From Chitinophagales bacterium (GTDB lineage Bacteria; Bacteroidota; Bacteroidia; Chitinophagales; Saprospiraceae), in assembly GCA_022360175.1 (NCBI GenBank), contig JAKSDI010000077.1, positions 1 to 58,091 of the forward strand: a DNA stretch of 58,091 nucleotides, written 5' to 3'. Shown piece after piece: positions 43,381-51,628 of the stretch (positions are counted from its first letter, which is position 1; each line of letters opens with the position of its first letter). A program made the position numbers and the translations under genes. Under the pieces are notes generated by a model that did not search any database, was not told the origin of the DNA, and was given only the letters and a program-made list of their open reading frames with translations.

Positions 43381-44595
43381 ATGTTGGCAAATAATAATGG
43401 CACTATAGAAAAAAGAGCGAGAGAAGATCGCTTTCAAGGGCACGATTATTATAATATCGATGAGCTGTTGAGCGAAGAGCACTTGCTAGCCAGAGATGCA
43501 GTAAGAGATTGGGTGAAAAAAGAAGTAAGCCCAGTGATTGAAGCTTATGCCGAAAAAGCAGAATGCCCTACACACTTATTTAAAGGCCTCGCCGAAATTG
43601 GGGCATTTGGCCCTAGCCTGCCAGTGGAATACGGTGGCGGCGGAATGGATGAAATTGCATATGGTGTAATTATGCAGGAATTGGAACGTGGCGATTCAGG
43701 CATTCGCTCTATGGCTTCTGTACAGGGATCACTAGTAATGTACCCTATCTTCAAATTTGGATCTGAGGAACAAAAAAGGAAGTACCTTCCAAAATTGGGT
43801 AGTGGTGACTTTATCGGCTGCTTCGGCTTGACAGAACCTGATCATGGTTCTAATCCAGGGGGAATGATCACCAATATCAAAGATGATGGAGATGCTTATA
43901 TCCTTAACGGTGCAAAGATGTGGATCACCAATTCTCCTGTAGCTGATCTTGCAGTGGTATGGGCCAAAGATGAAGAAGGCAAGATTCGTGGGATGGTAGT
44001 AGAAAAAGACACTCCTGGTTTCTCTGCTCCTGAAATACACGGGAAATGGTCGCTTCGTGCTTCTATTACAGGTGAACTGGTATTTGAAGATGTTCGGGTA
44101 CCTAAAGAAAACGTATTTCCGGAAATCAGAGGCTTAAAAGGACCTTTATCTTGTCTGTCAAAAGCACGCTATGGTATTGCATGGGGAGCTATTGGCGCAG
44201 CTATGGATTGTTATGACTCTGCCCTGCGTTATTCTTTGGAAAGAGAGCAGTTTGGTAAACCAATTGGTGGCTTCCAGCTTACGCAGAAAAAACTGGCAGA
44301 GATGATTACTGAAATCACCAAAGCTCAGTTATTAGCATGGCGTTTAGGTACATTAGCTAATAAGGGTAAAGCCACTCCGGCTCAGATATCAATGGCAAAA
44401 CGTAATAATGTGAACATGGCACTGGAAATTGCTCGTGAAGCCCGCCAGATACATGGAGGAATGGGGATTACGAATGAATATCCTGTAATGCGCCATATGA
44501 TGAACCTTGAGACGGTTCTAACTTACGAAGGAACACATGACATCCACTTGTTGATTACTGGTATGGATGTTACTGGCTTGAATGCATTCAAGTAA
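43381..44595 (+). CDS. gcdH: Acyl-CoA dehydrogenase, glutaryl-CoA dehydrogenase-like
   Basis: 404 residues, FAD enzyme. CFGLTEPDHGSNPGGM and KMWITNSPVADLAVVWA are the FAD/substrate loops, AREARQIHGGMGITNEYPV the dimer/FAD motif, and LTYEGTHDIHLLITG holds the catalytic glutamate in the exact context of glutaryl-CoA dehydrogenases. It would oxidatively decarboxylate glutaryl-CoA to crotonyl-CoA in lysine/tryptophan breakdown. Length is normal for the family. Followed by a hairpin terminator. Confidence 0.88.
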   Translation: MLANNNGTIEKRAREDRFQGHDYYNIDELLSEEHLLARDAVRDWVKKEVSPVIEAYAEKAECPTHLFKGLAEIGAFGPSLPVEYGGGGMDEIAYGVIMQELERGDSGIRSMASVQGSLVMYPIFKFGSEEQKRKYLPKLGSGDFIGCFGLTEPDHGSNPGGMITNIKDDGDAYILNGAKMWITNSPVADLAVVWAKDEEGKIRGMVVEKDTPGFSAPEIHGKWSLRASITGELVFEDVRVPKENVFPEIRGLKGPLSCLSKARYGIAWGAIGAAMDCYDSALRYSLEREQFGKPIGGFQLTQKKLAEMITEITKAQLLAWRLGTLANKGKATPAQISMAKRNNVNMALEIAREARQIHGGMGITNEYPVMRHMMNLETVLTYEGTHDIHLLITGMDVTGLNAFK

Positions 44596-44680
44596 TGAGT
44601 TACAGACAACCTTTTGTTTGATAAATTGTCTGTATTAGCAATATTGTTCCTGAAAATATAAACTTTCTATAGTAATTTAC

Positions 44681-44717
44681 ACCCGGTACTTTCTATCCCT
44701 GATAGAAAATGCCGGGT
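44681..44717 (+). terminator. Hairpin terminator after gcdH
   Basis: ACCCGGTACTTTCTATC at 44681-44697 pairs with 44701-44717 around CCT, with two to three inner mismatches, 85 bases after the stop. Confidence 0.65.
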
Positions 44718-44847
44718 ATATTTCCCCTTAATGGACTAAGTTATATTTTGATTAGTACTAAATAGAGCCTGGAATCCGTTATTTTGGGAACATAAGTACA
44801 CTAAATAATGAATTAGAAATTTATTATACAGTGTAATAAGTATTAGG

Positions 44848-46062
44848 ATGAAAGTAAATTTCAATATGAGGAAACAGCAAGCATTAACTTTTCTACTCTT
44901 CTTGATGATTACCAGTATGGGCATTAGCCAGGACATGATTTACCTGACCAACCCATCTTTTGAAGATCAACCTCGACATAGCCAGCCACCGGCTAATTGG
45001 TCTGATTGTGGATTTTCAGGAGAATCTCCTCCTGATGTTCAACCTAGTGGTGATTTTGGGGTATATCGTGAAGCATCTGCCGGCAACACTTATCTGGGAA
45101 TGGTAGTGAGAGAAAACGATACATACGAACGGGTGTCTCAACGATTGAGTAAACCGTTTCAGGCAGGAAAGTGCTATGAGTTTAGTCTGGCACTTGTTAA
45201 GTCAAGGTATTATATAAGCCCTACCAGTACCAGGCCAGATGAATATACCAATTATACGACGCCAGTGAAAATTAGAATATGGGGAGGGTATCAGAATTGC
45301 AAGCCAAAGCAAATGCTGGATGATACAGAACCAGTTACGCATTATGACTGGCGTACCTATAATTTTAAGCTAGAACCAGATGCTGCTTATACGCATATCT
45401 TTATTGAAGCATTTTATGATACGCCAGTTATGTTTCCTTATAATGGTAATATCCTGGTAGATGATGCTTCACCAATTAAAGTGATTCCATGTGATGAAGA
45501 GGTGCCCGACGAACCTGAATTTATTGATGAGCCTGTATTGGCAGAGGAAGTAATAACTACTCCCAGAACACCAACTCCAAGTCCGGCTCCACAGCAGAAT
45601 ACATCTCCAACTCCGCCTACTCCTCAAGAGCCAATTCCAACCCCTGTTACTCCAGAACCTCAGGCTGATAAGGAAATTGCAGGTGTGAAACGCTCGGAAA
45701 TGAAAACAGGTATAGAGATACAACTCGATAATGTTTTCTTTGAAGCGGATAGCTCTCGTATTCGTAAAGAATCTACGGAAGCTTTAGACGAAGTCTATGA
45801 CTTTCTACTTACCTATAATGATGTCGTAATTGAAATTGGCGGTCATACGAATAGTTATCCTCCGGCAGAATACTGTGATCGCCTTTCTGAAGCAAGAGCA
45901 AAAGCGGTTTCAGAGTATTTAGCTGCTAAGGGAATCAACAGAGAAAGGCTGAAATACAAAGGTTATGGTAAGAGAAAGCCGATTGCCAGTAATCAGACTA
46001 TTTCTGGTCGAAGGAAAAATCAACGGGTGGAAATTAAAATATTAGAAATGAAAGGAGGTTAG
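44848..46062 (+). CDS. OmpA-family protein with N-terminal jelly-roll-like domain
   Basis: 404 residues with a signal peptide (ALTFLLFLMITSMGISQ); a second Met six codons in could also be the start. The N-terminal ~190 residues read as a carbohydrate-binding jelly-roll (LTNPSFEDQ ... NILVDDASPIKV). A Pro/Thr-rich linker (about 225-270) follows, then an OmpA C-like domain (about 285-404) with FFEADSSRIRKES and GGHTNSYPPAEYCDRLSEAR, which binds peptidoglycan. It likely tethers the outer membrane to the wall. A strong terminator follows. Confidence 0.88.
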   Translation: MKVNFNMRKQQALTFLLFLMITSMGISQDMIYLTNPSFEDQPRHSQPPANWSDCGFSGESPPDVQPSGDFGVYREASAGNTYLGMVVRENDTYERVSQRLSKPFQAGKCYEFSLALVKSRYYISPTSTRPDEYTNYTTPVKIRIWGGYQNCKPKQMLDDTEPVTHYDWRTYNFKLEPDAAYTHIFIEAFYDTPVMFPYNGNILVDDASPIKVIPCDEEVPDEPEFIDEPVLAEEVITTPRTPTPSPAPQQNTSPTPPTPQEPIPTPVTPEPQADKEIAGVKRSEMKTGIEIQLDNVFFEADSSRIRKESTEALDEVYDFLLTYNDVVIEIGGHTNSYPPAEYCDRLSEARAKAVSEYLAAKGINRERLKYKGYGKRKPIASNQTISGRRKNQRVEIKILEMKGG

Positions 46063-46092
46063 TAATAATAATAAGCTAGCCGATTGGAAAAA

Positions 46093-46130
46093 AATAGCCT
46101 GCTGTTGTGCAACAGCAGGCTATTTTTTTT
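46093..46130 (+). terminator. Strong intrinsic terminator
   Basis: AATAGCCTGCTGTTG at 46093-46107 pairs perfectly with 46110-46124, and T runs on through 46130 after one A. It ends inside the stop codon of the convergent aroA gene and, with A residues upstream, can work both ways. Confidence 0.85.
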
Positions 46131-47373
46131 AGGAACCTCTCTTTACTGTAAAGCCAATTGATTCCAGGTGATCCCAAAAGGTAGGATATGATTTTACAAC
46201 AACCATAGGCTCTTCTACCTGGATAGTTCCAAATTGAGCAATTGGAGCAAAAGCCATTGCCATGCGATGATCTTCATAGGTCGCAAATGTAGGGGGGGGC
46301 TCCGGTATGGATACCGTACCCATAGTCTGGAAATAATCTTTTTTATCTATTATTTCTTCAAATCCGGCATGAACTTTATTCAATTCTTGTTGAAGTGCCG
46401 CAATTCGGTCAGTTTCCTTTATACGTAAGGTCTCTAATCCAGTAAAAATACCTTTGGTACCTAATCCTGCACAGCAGACTGCAATTGTTTGAGCAAGGTC
46501 AGGACAACGGATGAAATCCCATTCAAATACTTCAGGAGCCTTGGTATCCAGGTATTTGGTAATACGTACTCCATCAGAATTGTATTCTGTTGTAATGCCA
46601 AAGGATTCCATTAATTGAGCTAATACGGCATCACCCTGAGTGCTTTTTCGAAATAGCCCATTCAATTGTAAATCGGCCTCATCTGCGAGTGCTGCCATTG
46701 AATAATAATAGGAAGCAGCAGACCAATCAGCTTCTACTGTAAAATCTTTTCCTTGATAAGATTGAGGGGCGATATTTATTTGTTTGCCTTCCCAGCTATG
46801 ATCAACCCCAAAATTTTTCATCAGATTCAAAGTCATCTCAATATATGGACGAGAAACAATCTTGCCTTCTAAGCTTAATTCTAATCCATTGGGTAGGGTA
46901 GGGGCAATCATCAGCAAGGCAGATATATACTGACTACTTGTACTGGCAGGTATACTGAGTTTATTTGTTTGCCCAAAATGGTTAGCTTCTCCTATACTAA
47001 GAGGAGGATAACCTTCTTTTTCCAGATATTCTATATTTGCTCCCAGGGTTCTAAGAGCATCAACCAATACGCCTATAGGACGTTGCTTCATCCTTTCAGT
47101 TCCAGTAAGCGTTTGGGTTCCTGCTTGCCCCGCCAGATAAGCAGTCATGAAGCGAAAAGTAGTACCTGCTGCTCCTGCATCATAAATATCACTCTCATTG
47201 GTCAAGAGTTGCTGTAGTAATGCTGTGTCTTTAGCGTTGGCCAACTTATCAATTGAAAAATTGGATTGGCTCAAGGCACGGATAACCAAAACTCTGTTGC
47301 TAATGCTTTTAGAACCAGCAAGTGTAATGGTGCCTTTCAACGACCGGCCAGGCTTGTTTAAAGTAAACGTCAT
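46129..47373 (-). CDS. aroA: 3-phosphoshikimate 1-carboxyvinyltransferase (EPSP synthase)
   Basis: 414 residues, slightly short of the typical ~430. It joins shikimate-3-phosphate and PEP in aromatic amino-acid synthesis. LAGSKSISNRVLVIRAL is the phosphate-binding start, GAAGTTFRFMTAYLAG the PEP loop (an altered form of GNAGTAMRP), TERMKQRPIGVLVDAL, SSQYISALLM, and LRIKETDRIAALQQEL and YEDHRMAMAFAP near the C-terminus. A G8 tract at 46292-46299 encodes a proline run; the frame is intact. Confidence 0.93.
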   Translation of the reverse strand: MTFTLNKPGRSLKGTITLAGSKSISNRVLVIRALSQSNFSIDKLANAKDTALLQQLLTNESDIYDAGAAGTTFRFMTAYLAGQAGTQTLTGTERMKQRPIGVLVDALRTLGANIEYLEKEGYPPLSIGEANHFGQTNKLSIPASTSSQYISALLMIAPTLPNGLELSLEGKIVSRPYIEMTLNLMKNFGVDHSWEGKQINIAPQSYQGKDFTVEADWSAASYYYSMAALADEADLQLNGLFRKSTQGDAVLAQLMESFGITTEYNSDGVRITKYLDTKAPEVFEWDFIRCPDLAQTIAVCCAGLGTKGIFTGLETLRIKETDRIAALQQELNKVHAGFEEIIDKKDYFQTMGTVSIPEPPPTFATYEDHRMAMAFAPIAQFGTIQVEEPMVVVKSYPTFWDHLESIGFTVKRGS

Positions 47374-47402
47374 AATGATACTACTTAATAACTAGGATAA
47401 TT

Positions 47403-47442
47403 TCAATTGTAATGGATTATCATAGATATTCATTACAATTGA
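47403..47442 (-). terminator. Hairpin between phoH and aroA
   Basis: TCAATTGTAATG at 47403-47414 pairs perfectly with CATTACAATTGA at 47431-47442 around a 16-base loop. It lies after phoH and before aroA on the reverse strand, so it can end the phoH transcript. Confidence 0.6.
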
Positions 47443-47470
47443 GAATTTAATCCTGTGTTTGAATTTTTAC

Positions 47471-48490
47471 TTATTCTTCTTCTTCCTTTTGGCTGGTGGT
47501 TGAGGGCTTGTTTTTCCTTCCATGGCGCTTGCGCATCTGCTCATCCGACTTCTCATAGGCAAGAATGATTTCTTTAACTAATCGATGGCGTACCACATCT
47601 TGCGCATCAAGATAGATAGTTTGTATCCCATCTAAGTCACCCAGAAGATCAATGGAGCGACGCAAGCCGGATTTTTGATGAAAAGGCAGGTCTACCTGCG
47701 AAAGGTCACCTGTAATAATACATTTAGCAGTAGGGCCAAGACGCGTCAAAAACATTTTCAACTGCATCGTAGAGCAGTTTTGAGCCTCGTCCAGAATGAT
47801 AAAAGCATCATTTAGGGTACGGCCACGCATAAATGCTAATGGCGCAATCTCAATGACACGGGTAGCCATAAACTGTTGAAGTTTCTCGGCAGGCAACATA
47901 TCATCCAATGAATCATAAAGAGGCCGGAGATATGGATCGATCTTTTCTTTTAAATCACCAGGGAGGAAACCAAGGCTTTCACCTGCTTCTACAGCAGGGC
48001 GAGTCATGATGATCTTTTTGACCAACCTGTTTTTAAGCGCCCTTACTGCTAGTGCCACTGCTGTGTATGTTTTACCTGTACCAGCAGGGCCTATTGCAAA
48101 AACAATATCATTTGCTTCTGATGCTTCAATTAGGCGTTTTTGATTACGGGTTTTGGCCTTGATCGGTTTGCCATTTCTACCGTGAAGAATGGTTTTATTG
48201 GCACTATTATTTTTAGCGATACGGCTTTCAAATGGATTATTACCTTTCATCAGGTCTTCTACCATCTGTAGAGGCAGCTCTTCATTTGCCTTAAGCAAGC
48301 GCACCATCATCTCTACTTTTGATTTGGCCTTTTGAGTATCCTTTTTATCTCCTGCAATTCTAACGTTAGAGCCACGAGAGGTAATGGTCAGTTCAGGAAA
48401 AGCTTTGCGTAATTCGTTTAGCTTAACATTCTTTTCACCAAACAATTCAACCAAATCAACACTATCTACGGTAAGAACTATTTCACTCAA
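47471..48490 (-). CDS. phoH: PhoH-family P-loop protein
   Basis: 339 residues. The start is a TTG at 48490, supported by AAAAGGAG ten bases upstream. An N-terminal KH-like domain (~1-95) precedes the P-loop FAIGPAGTGKTYTAVALAVR and FIILDEAQNCSTMQLKMFLT with the Walker B DEAQ, and GDLSQVDLPF. PhoH-like proteins are ATPases linked to RNA metabolism. The C-terminal tail is basic and charged. The MITE-like copy 2 lies 157 bases upstream. Confidence 0.93.
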   Translation of the reverse strand: MSEIVLTVDSVDLVELFGEKNVKLNELRKAFPELTITSRGSNVRIAGDKKDTQKAKSKVEMMVRLLKANEELPLQMVEDLMKGNNPFESRIAKNNSANKTILHGRNGKPIKAKTRNQKRLIEASEANDIVFAIGPAGTGKTYTAVALAVRALKNRLVKKIIMTRPAVEAGESLGFLPGDLKEKIDPYLRPLYDSLDDMLPAEKLQQFMATRVIEIAPLAFMRGRTLNDAFIILDEAQNCSTMQLKMFLTRLGPTAKCIITGDLSQVDLPFHQKSGLRRSIDLLGDLDGIQTIYLDAQDVVRHRLVKEIILAYEKSDEQMRKRHGRKNKPSTTSQKEEEE

Positions 48491-48606
48491 TACAGTAGTC
48501 TCCTTTTATGCGGATAAAACCGCGTTTTTGTTTTTAATAATATCAGATTCTTTGATCAACCTTGTGATCCGAAGCAGATAGATTGGTCAAAGAAAGTAAA
48601 ATCACA

Positions 48607-48645
48607 TAACTATAAGAGAAGGAAATAAGTTTCCTTCTATAGTTA
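48607..48645. repeat. Long imperfect palindrome beside the MITE-like element
   Basis: TAACTATA (48607-48614) pairs with TATAGTTA (48638-48645), and GAAGGAAA (48618-48625) with TTTCCTTC (48630-48637), with a 3-base bulge and 4-base loop. It ends 1 base before copy 2 of the element. Confidence 0.6.
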
Positions 48646-48646
48646 G

Positions 48647-48811
48647 AAGTAAGAGAGCACCTTTAATTAATCTTTTTATGGTGGCATCTTTTTACTCATA
48701 TCTGCGTTGCGTACTCGTGTTAATAACTATGGCTATTACACTCCGCCGCGCCTTGATCTGAGCAAAAATCTGATCCACCAAAAAAGCAACCTAATTATGC
48801 TCTCTTACTTA
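48647..48811. mobile_element. MITE-like element, copy 2
   Basis: About 165 bases bounded by AAGTAAGAGAGCA at 48647-48659 and its complement at 48798-48810. It matches the reverse complement of 10802-10967 closely along its whole length and is in the opposite orientation. It sits between the divergent phoH and SAM hydrolase-family genes, so it can influence their promoters. Confidence 0.75.
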
Positions 48812-48869
48812 CGTTCTTTTGTAAAAATAAGTATAATCTTGCGTAGGTGTACTAAATTTAGCCTTCACA

Positions 48870-48896
48870 TTGGGAAAAAAATATATTTTAACTTTG
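48870..48896 (+). promoter_or_regulatory. Putative promoter of the SAM hydrolase-family gene
   Basis: TTG at 48870-48872 and TAACTTTG at 48889-48896 (perfect TAnnTTTG), 27 bases before the ATG. Confidence 0.45.
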
Positions 48897-48923
48897 CGAC
48901 TGCAATAATTAGAATAGAAAACT

Positions 48924-49697
48924 ATGCCGATTGTTACACTGACATCTGACTTTGGTTGGCGGGATTATTATTTGGCAATGATGAAGGGGGCATTATTGAG
49001 TGAATACCCTGACTTAACAATCGTTGACCTAACTCATAGTATTAATAATTATGACATCGTACAGGCAGCTTTTTTATTTAAAAATGCCTGGAGTGGTTTT
49101 CCGAAAGGAACAATCCATGTTATTAGTGTAGATGATTATGCCGGGACAGAAAAAAGATTTTTAGCAACAAGCCATCAAGGTCATTTTTTCGTTGCACCAG
49201 ATAATGGTTTATTTTCACTCATTTTTGAAAATGGTTTGCCAAAAGAATTTTATCAACTTGACTTCGAAGAGACAAGCAACTTTCCGTTGAGAACCGCCTA
49301 TGCAAAAGCGGTTGCTCATATTGCTAGTGGAAAACCTATCAATGAAATTGGCCCTAAGGTGACGGAGGTAGTTCAACGGATTACATTACAACCTGTTACA
49401 AGCCCTACCCAAATTCGAGGTTCTATTATCTATGTAGATAATTATGAAAATGTAATTACTAATGTAGATAGAGAGTTGTTTGAGAGGATTGGAAATGGAC
49501 GTGATTTTAAACTCTTTTTTAAAAGACATGATCCTATTGATAAACTAAGCCAGCATTATGCAGAAATACCTGTAGGCGAAGTTTTATGTTTGTTTAATTC
49601 AGCCAGTTATCTGGAAATAGCCATTAATATGGGAAAGGCTGCGAGCCTTTTAGGTTTGAAAGTAGAAGATACGATCCAAATAGATTTTTATAAATGA
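48924..49697 (+). CDS. SAM hydrolase/adenosyl-forming halogenase-family (DUF62) protein
   Basis: 257 residues. IVTLTSDFGWRDYYLAMMKG at the start, VDLTHSINNYDIVQAAFL, FVAPDNGLFSLIFENG and IIYVDNYENVITNV are the marks of the SAM hydroxide adenosyltransferase/DUF62 family, which splits S-adenosylmethionine to adenosine and methionine with water as nucleophile. The halogenase extension is not seen, so hydrolase is favoured. It overlaps the next gene by 4 bases. Confidence 0.88.
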   Translation: MPIVTLTSDFGWRDYYLAMMKGALLSEYPDLTIVDLTHSINNYDIVQAAFLFKNAWSGFPKGTIHVISVDDYAGTEKRFLATSHQGHFFVAPDNGLFSLIFENGLPKEFYQLDFEETSNFPLRTAYAKAVAHIASGKPINEIGPKVTEVVQRITLQPVTSPTQIRGSIIYVDNYENVITNVDRELFERIGNGRDFKLFFKRHDPIDKLSQHYAEIPVGEVLCLFNSASYLEIAINMGKAASLLGLKVEDTIQIDFYK

Positions 49698-49987
49698 TTA
49701 AGAGAATAGTAAAACTCACTTTTCAGGAAGAAAAGGTACCAGAATTTCTGGACTTGTTTGCAAACACACACGAGAGAATCCGCCAATTCAACGGTTGCCA
49801 GCACCTTGAATTGTTGCGCGGTACCAATCCTTCAAATGTATTCTTTACCTATAGTTATTGGGAAAATGCTGAAGCACTAGAGCAATATCGCCATTCGGAT
49901 TTGTTCAAAGGAACATGGGCAAAAACCAAAATTTTATTTGCCGATAGGCCAGAAGCCTGGAGTGTTGAAGTAGTAGAGGTTGGGTAA
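49694..49987 (+). CDS. ABM-type (antibiotic biosynthesis monooxygenase fold) protein
   Basis: 97 residues, dimeric ferredoxin-like fold: IVKLTFQEEKVPEFLDLF, CQHLELLRGTNPSNVFFTYS, WENAEALEQYRHSDLFKGTW. Such small proteins act as quinol monooxygenases or heme/stress-related enzymes; the substrate is unknown. Start overlaps the previous stop (ATGA), so the pair is translationally coupled. A terminator follows at once. Confidence 0.82.
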   Translation: MIKRIVKLTFQEEKVPEFLDLFANTHERIRQFNGCQHLELLRGTNPSNVFFTYSYWENAEALEQYRHSDLFKGTWAKTKILFADRPEAWSVEVVEVG

Positions 49988-49994
49988 AATAAAA

Positions 49995-50023
49995 CCGGAA
50001 AGGACAAACAGCTTCCTTTCCGG
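49995..50023 (+). terminator. Intrinsic terminator
   Basis: CCGGAAAGG at 49995-50003 pairs with CCTTTCCGG at 50015-50023, followed by CTTTATTTTT. Confidence 0.75.
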
Positions 50024-50055
50024 CTTTATTTTTCAATGTACAAACAAAAACAATT

Positions 50056-51486
50056 TTACTTGTTTTGATCCCGCTGGATAACTTCCGCGATTTGATTTAC
50101 CTTAAGATTTTTGGCAATGATCATTCTTTCCTGGTTGATAACATAAACTTCCGGTGTGTGATCAACATAATACTTCGCATAAATAGACTTATTAGTTGGG
50201 TCAAACACATTGACAAAATTCATGTTACTCTTGGTAATATAGTCTTTCCATTCCTGTTCTTCGGTATCAACAGCAATCGCATATACTGATACTCCTTTGT
50301 TTTTCCATTGCTGATAAAACTGAACCAGTTTAGGCGTTTGTTCCATGCAATGCTCGCAAGTAGGATTATACATATAAACAATGATATAAGGAGTATCAAA
50401 ATCGTAAATGGAATAGGTTTTTCCATCGGGGCCAGTACTGCTTACATTTGGAGCTTTATTTCCTACCAGGCTTCCTTCCATTTCTTTAGCACGTAGTTGT
50501 AAGGCATATACTTCTGTTGAGTCAGCCCAAAAAGCACGATCATAGGTGAAGTAGTTTTGAATCATATGTACAAATACTGCTTCGGGGTCCATTAGAGTCG
50601 TTTCCAGCGGATCGTATTGAAGCGTGATCCAATTGGAGAAAAATTTGAAATATTCAGGTGCATCTAGTGTCTGATTTATAAGAAATGATGCAGAAGCACG
50701 GATGGAGTCTGGATTTTGTGGTGTTAAATCTTTTATATACCGTTGGAGTTTATTGGTAACTACAGGCGTACGCAGAAGGCGTTCGTCACTAAAATCTACA
50801 TCTTTCCAGAAATCACTGCGGTATAAATATACCTGCAAGGCAGTATCAAGGCTACCATCAGCCTTCCTAACATCCTTTACTTCCGGATTTTGCCCTGCTT
50901 TTTTGAATATTGAAAAAAGGCTATTAGGATGTTGAGTGAAAAAATCATTGAGGTGTGCCTTGCGCTCTTCTAAAAGAGCATCCCTTTGGCTTTTAAGCTG
51001 ATTGTGTTCTGGACTGCCAGGAGCATATCCACTTATTTGAGCATTGATTTGATCAAATTTAGGATTGATATCCATCTCAAATTTGAGATTTTTATATAGC
51101 AGTTCATTATCGAGATTGCCTTCTACTTGCATATCCCCCACTGCATTTTGCAGAGTGGTAGTCATGCTAAGTGTTTGATCCTTATCTAATAATAATTGAA
51201 GAAGGACTTTGTCTGGTACCCAAACAAAGTATAAGCCACCATCATAAGGTTCGGGGCGCTGGAACACCAGTTGTCCATTGGCATTAATTTGGGTGGAGTC
51301 CAGGCGGAAACGCTGATCAGCAAAATGCCCTACCAGAAAGGCCGTTCCACCAGAAATCCCGTTGATGGTTACTTGTATATTAGGAGCTTCTGCTGGTGTT
51401 TGGTCTGATGATGAATTGTTGTCTGTAGCATTACTATTGCAGGCAAAAAGAACAATTGCTGCCAAAAGTACAATCGTAAATCTCAT
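50056..51486 (-). CDS. TlpA-like thioredoxin-fold lipoprotein (DUF4369/DUF5106 type)
   Basis: 476 residues from the ATG at 51486, chosen because it begins the lipoprotein signal MRFTIVLLAAIVLFAC; an ATG three codons upstream is less likely. An N-terminal DUF4369-like beta domain (about 35-130) is followed by a helical DUF5106-like middle and a thioredoxin domain (about 345-476) with the redox pair CEHC in YMYNPTCEHCMEQTPKL and a cis-Pro in DHTPEVYVI. It should maintain reduced thiols in the periplasm. Monocistronic. Confidence 0.88.
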   Translation of the reverse strand: MRFTIVLLAAIVLFACNSNATDNNSSSDQTPAEAPNIQVTINGISGGTAFLVGHFADQRFRLDSTQINANGQLVFQRPEPYDGGLYFVWVPDKVLLQLLLDKDQTLSMTTTLQNAVGDMQVEGNLDNELLYKNLKFEMDINPKFDQINAQISGYAPGSPEHNQLKSQRDALLEERKAHLNDFFTQHPNSLFSIFKKAGQNPEVKDVRKADGSLDTALQVYLYRSDFWKDVDFSDERLLRTPVVTNKLQRYIKDLTPQNPDSIRASASFLINQTLDAPEYFKFFSNWITLQYDPLETTLMDPEAVFVHMIQNYFTYDRAFWADSTEVYALQLRAKEMEGSLVGNKAPNVSSTGPDGKTYSIYDFDTPYIIVYMYNPTCEHCMEQTPKLVQFYQQWKNKGVSVYAIAVDTEEQEWKDYITKSNMNFVNVFDPTNKSIYAKYYVDHTPEVYVINQERMIIAKNLKVNQIAEVIQRDQNK

Positions 51487-51535
51487 GGAGATCAATTTAT
51501 TGGTTTAATAGATCGCAAAGATAATTGTTTTGCTA

Positions 51536-51612
51536 AGAGTCTGTTGAGAGTTTTTGTCTTCAAGTGAGAAAGAATCTTTTTAACGATGATTACTAAAAGC
51601 TCAACAGGCTCT
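51536..51612 (-). repeat. Inverted repeat between ABC and TlpA-like genes
   Basis: AGAGTCTGTTGAG at 51536-51548 and CTCAACAGGCTCT at 51600-51612 are complementary with one G-T-type mismatch, 51 bases apart, downstream of the ABC gene. It may end that transcript. Confidence 0.35.
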
Positions 51613-51628
51613 AAATTCTAAGCCTCAT

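Noticed and set aside
46292-46299. G8 tract in aroA as a frameshift site
   Set aside because: The frame reads through to a complete EPSP synthase C-terminus, so there is no sign of a break.
48707-48949. Reading frame starting MRTRVNNYGYYTPP, also found at 10709-10906 on the reverse strand
   Set aside because: It lies inside the two MITE-like elements and runs past their ends into unrelated sequence. The shared peptide follows from DNA similarity, and there is no ribosome site or family match.
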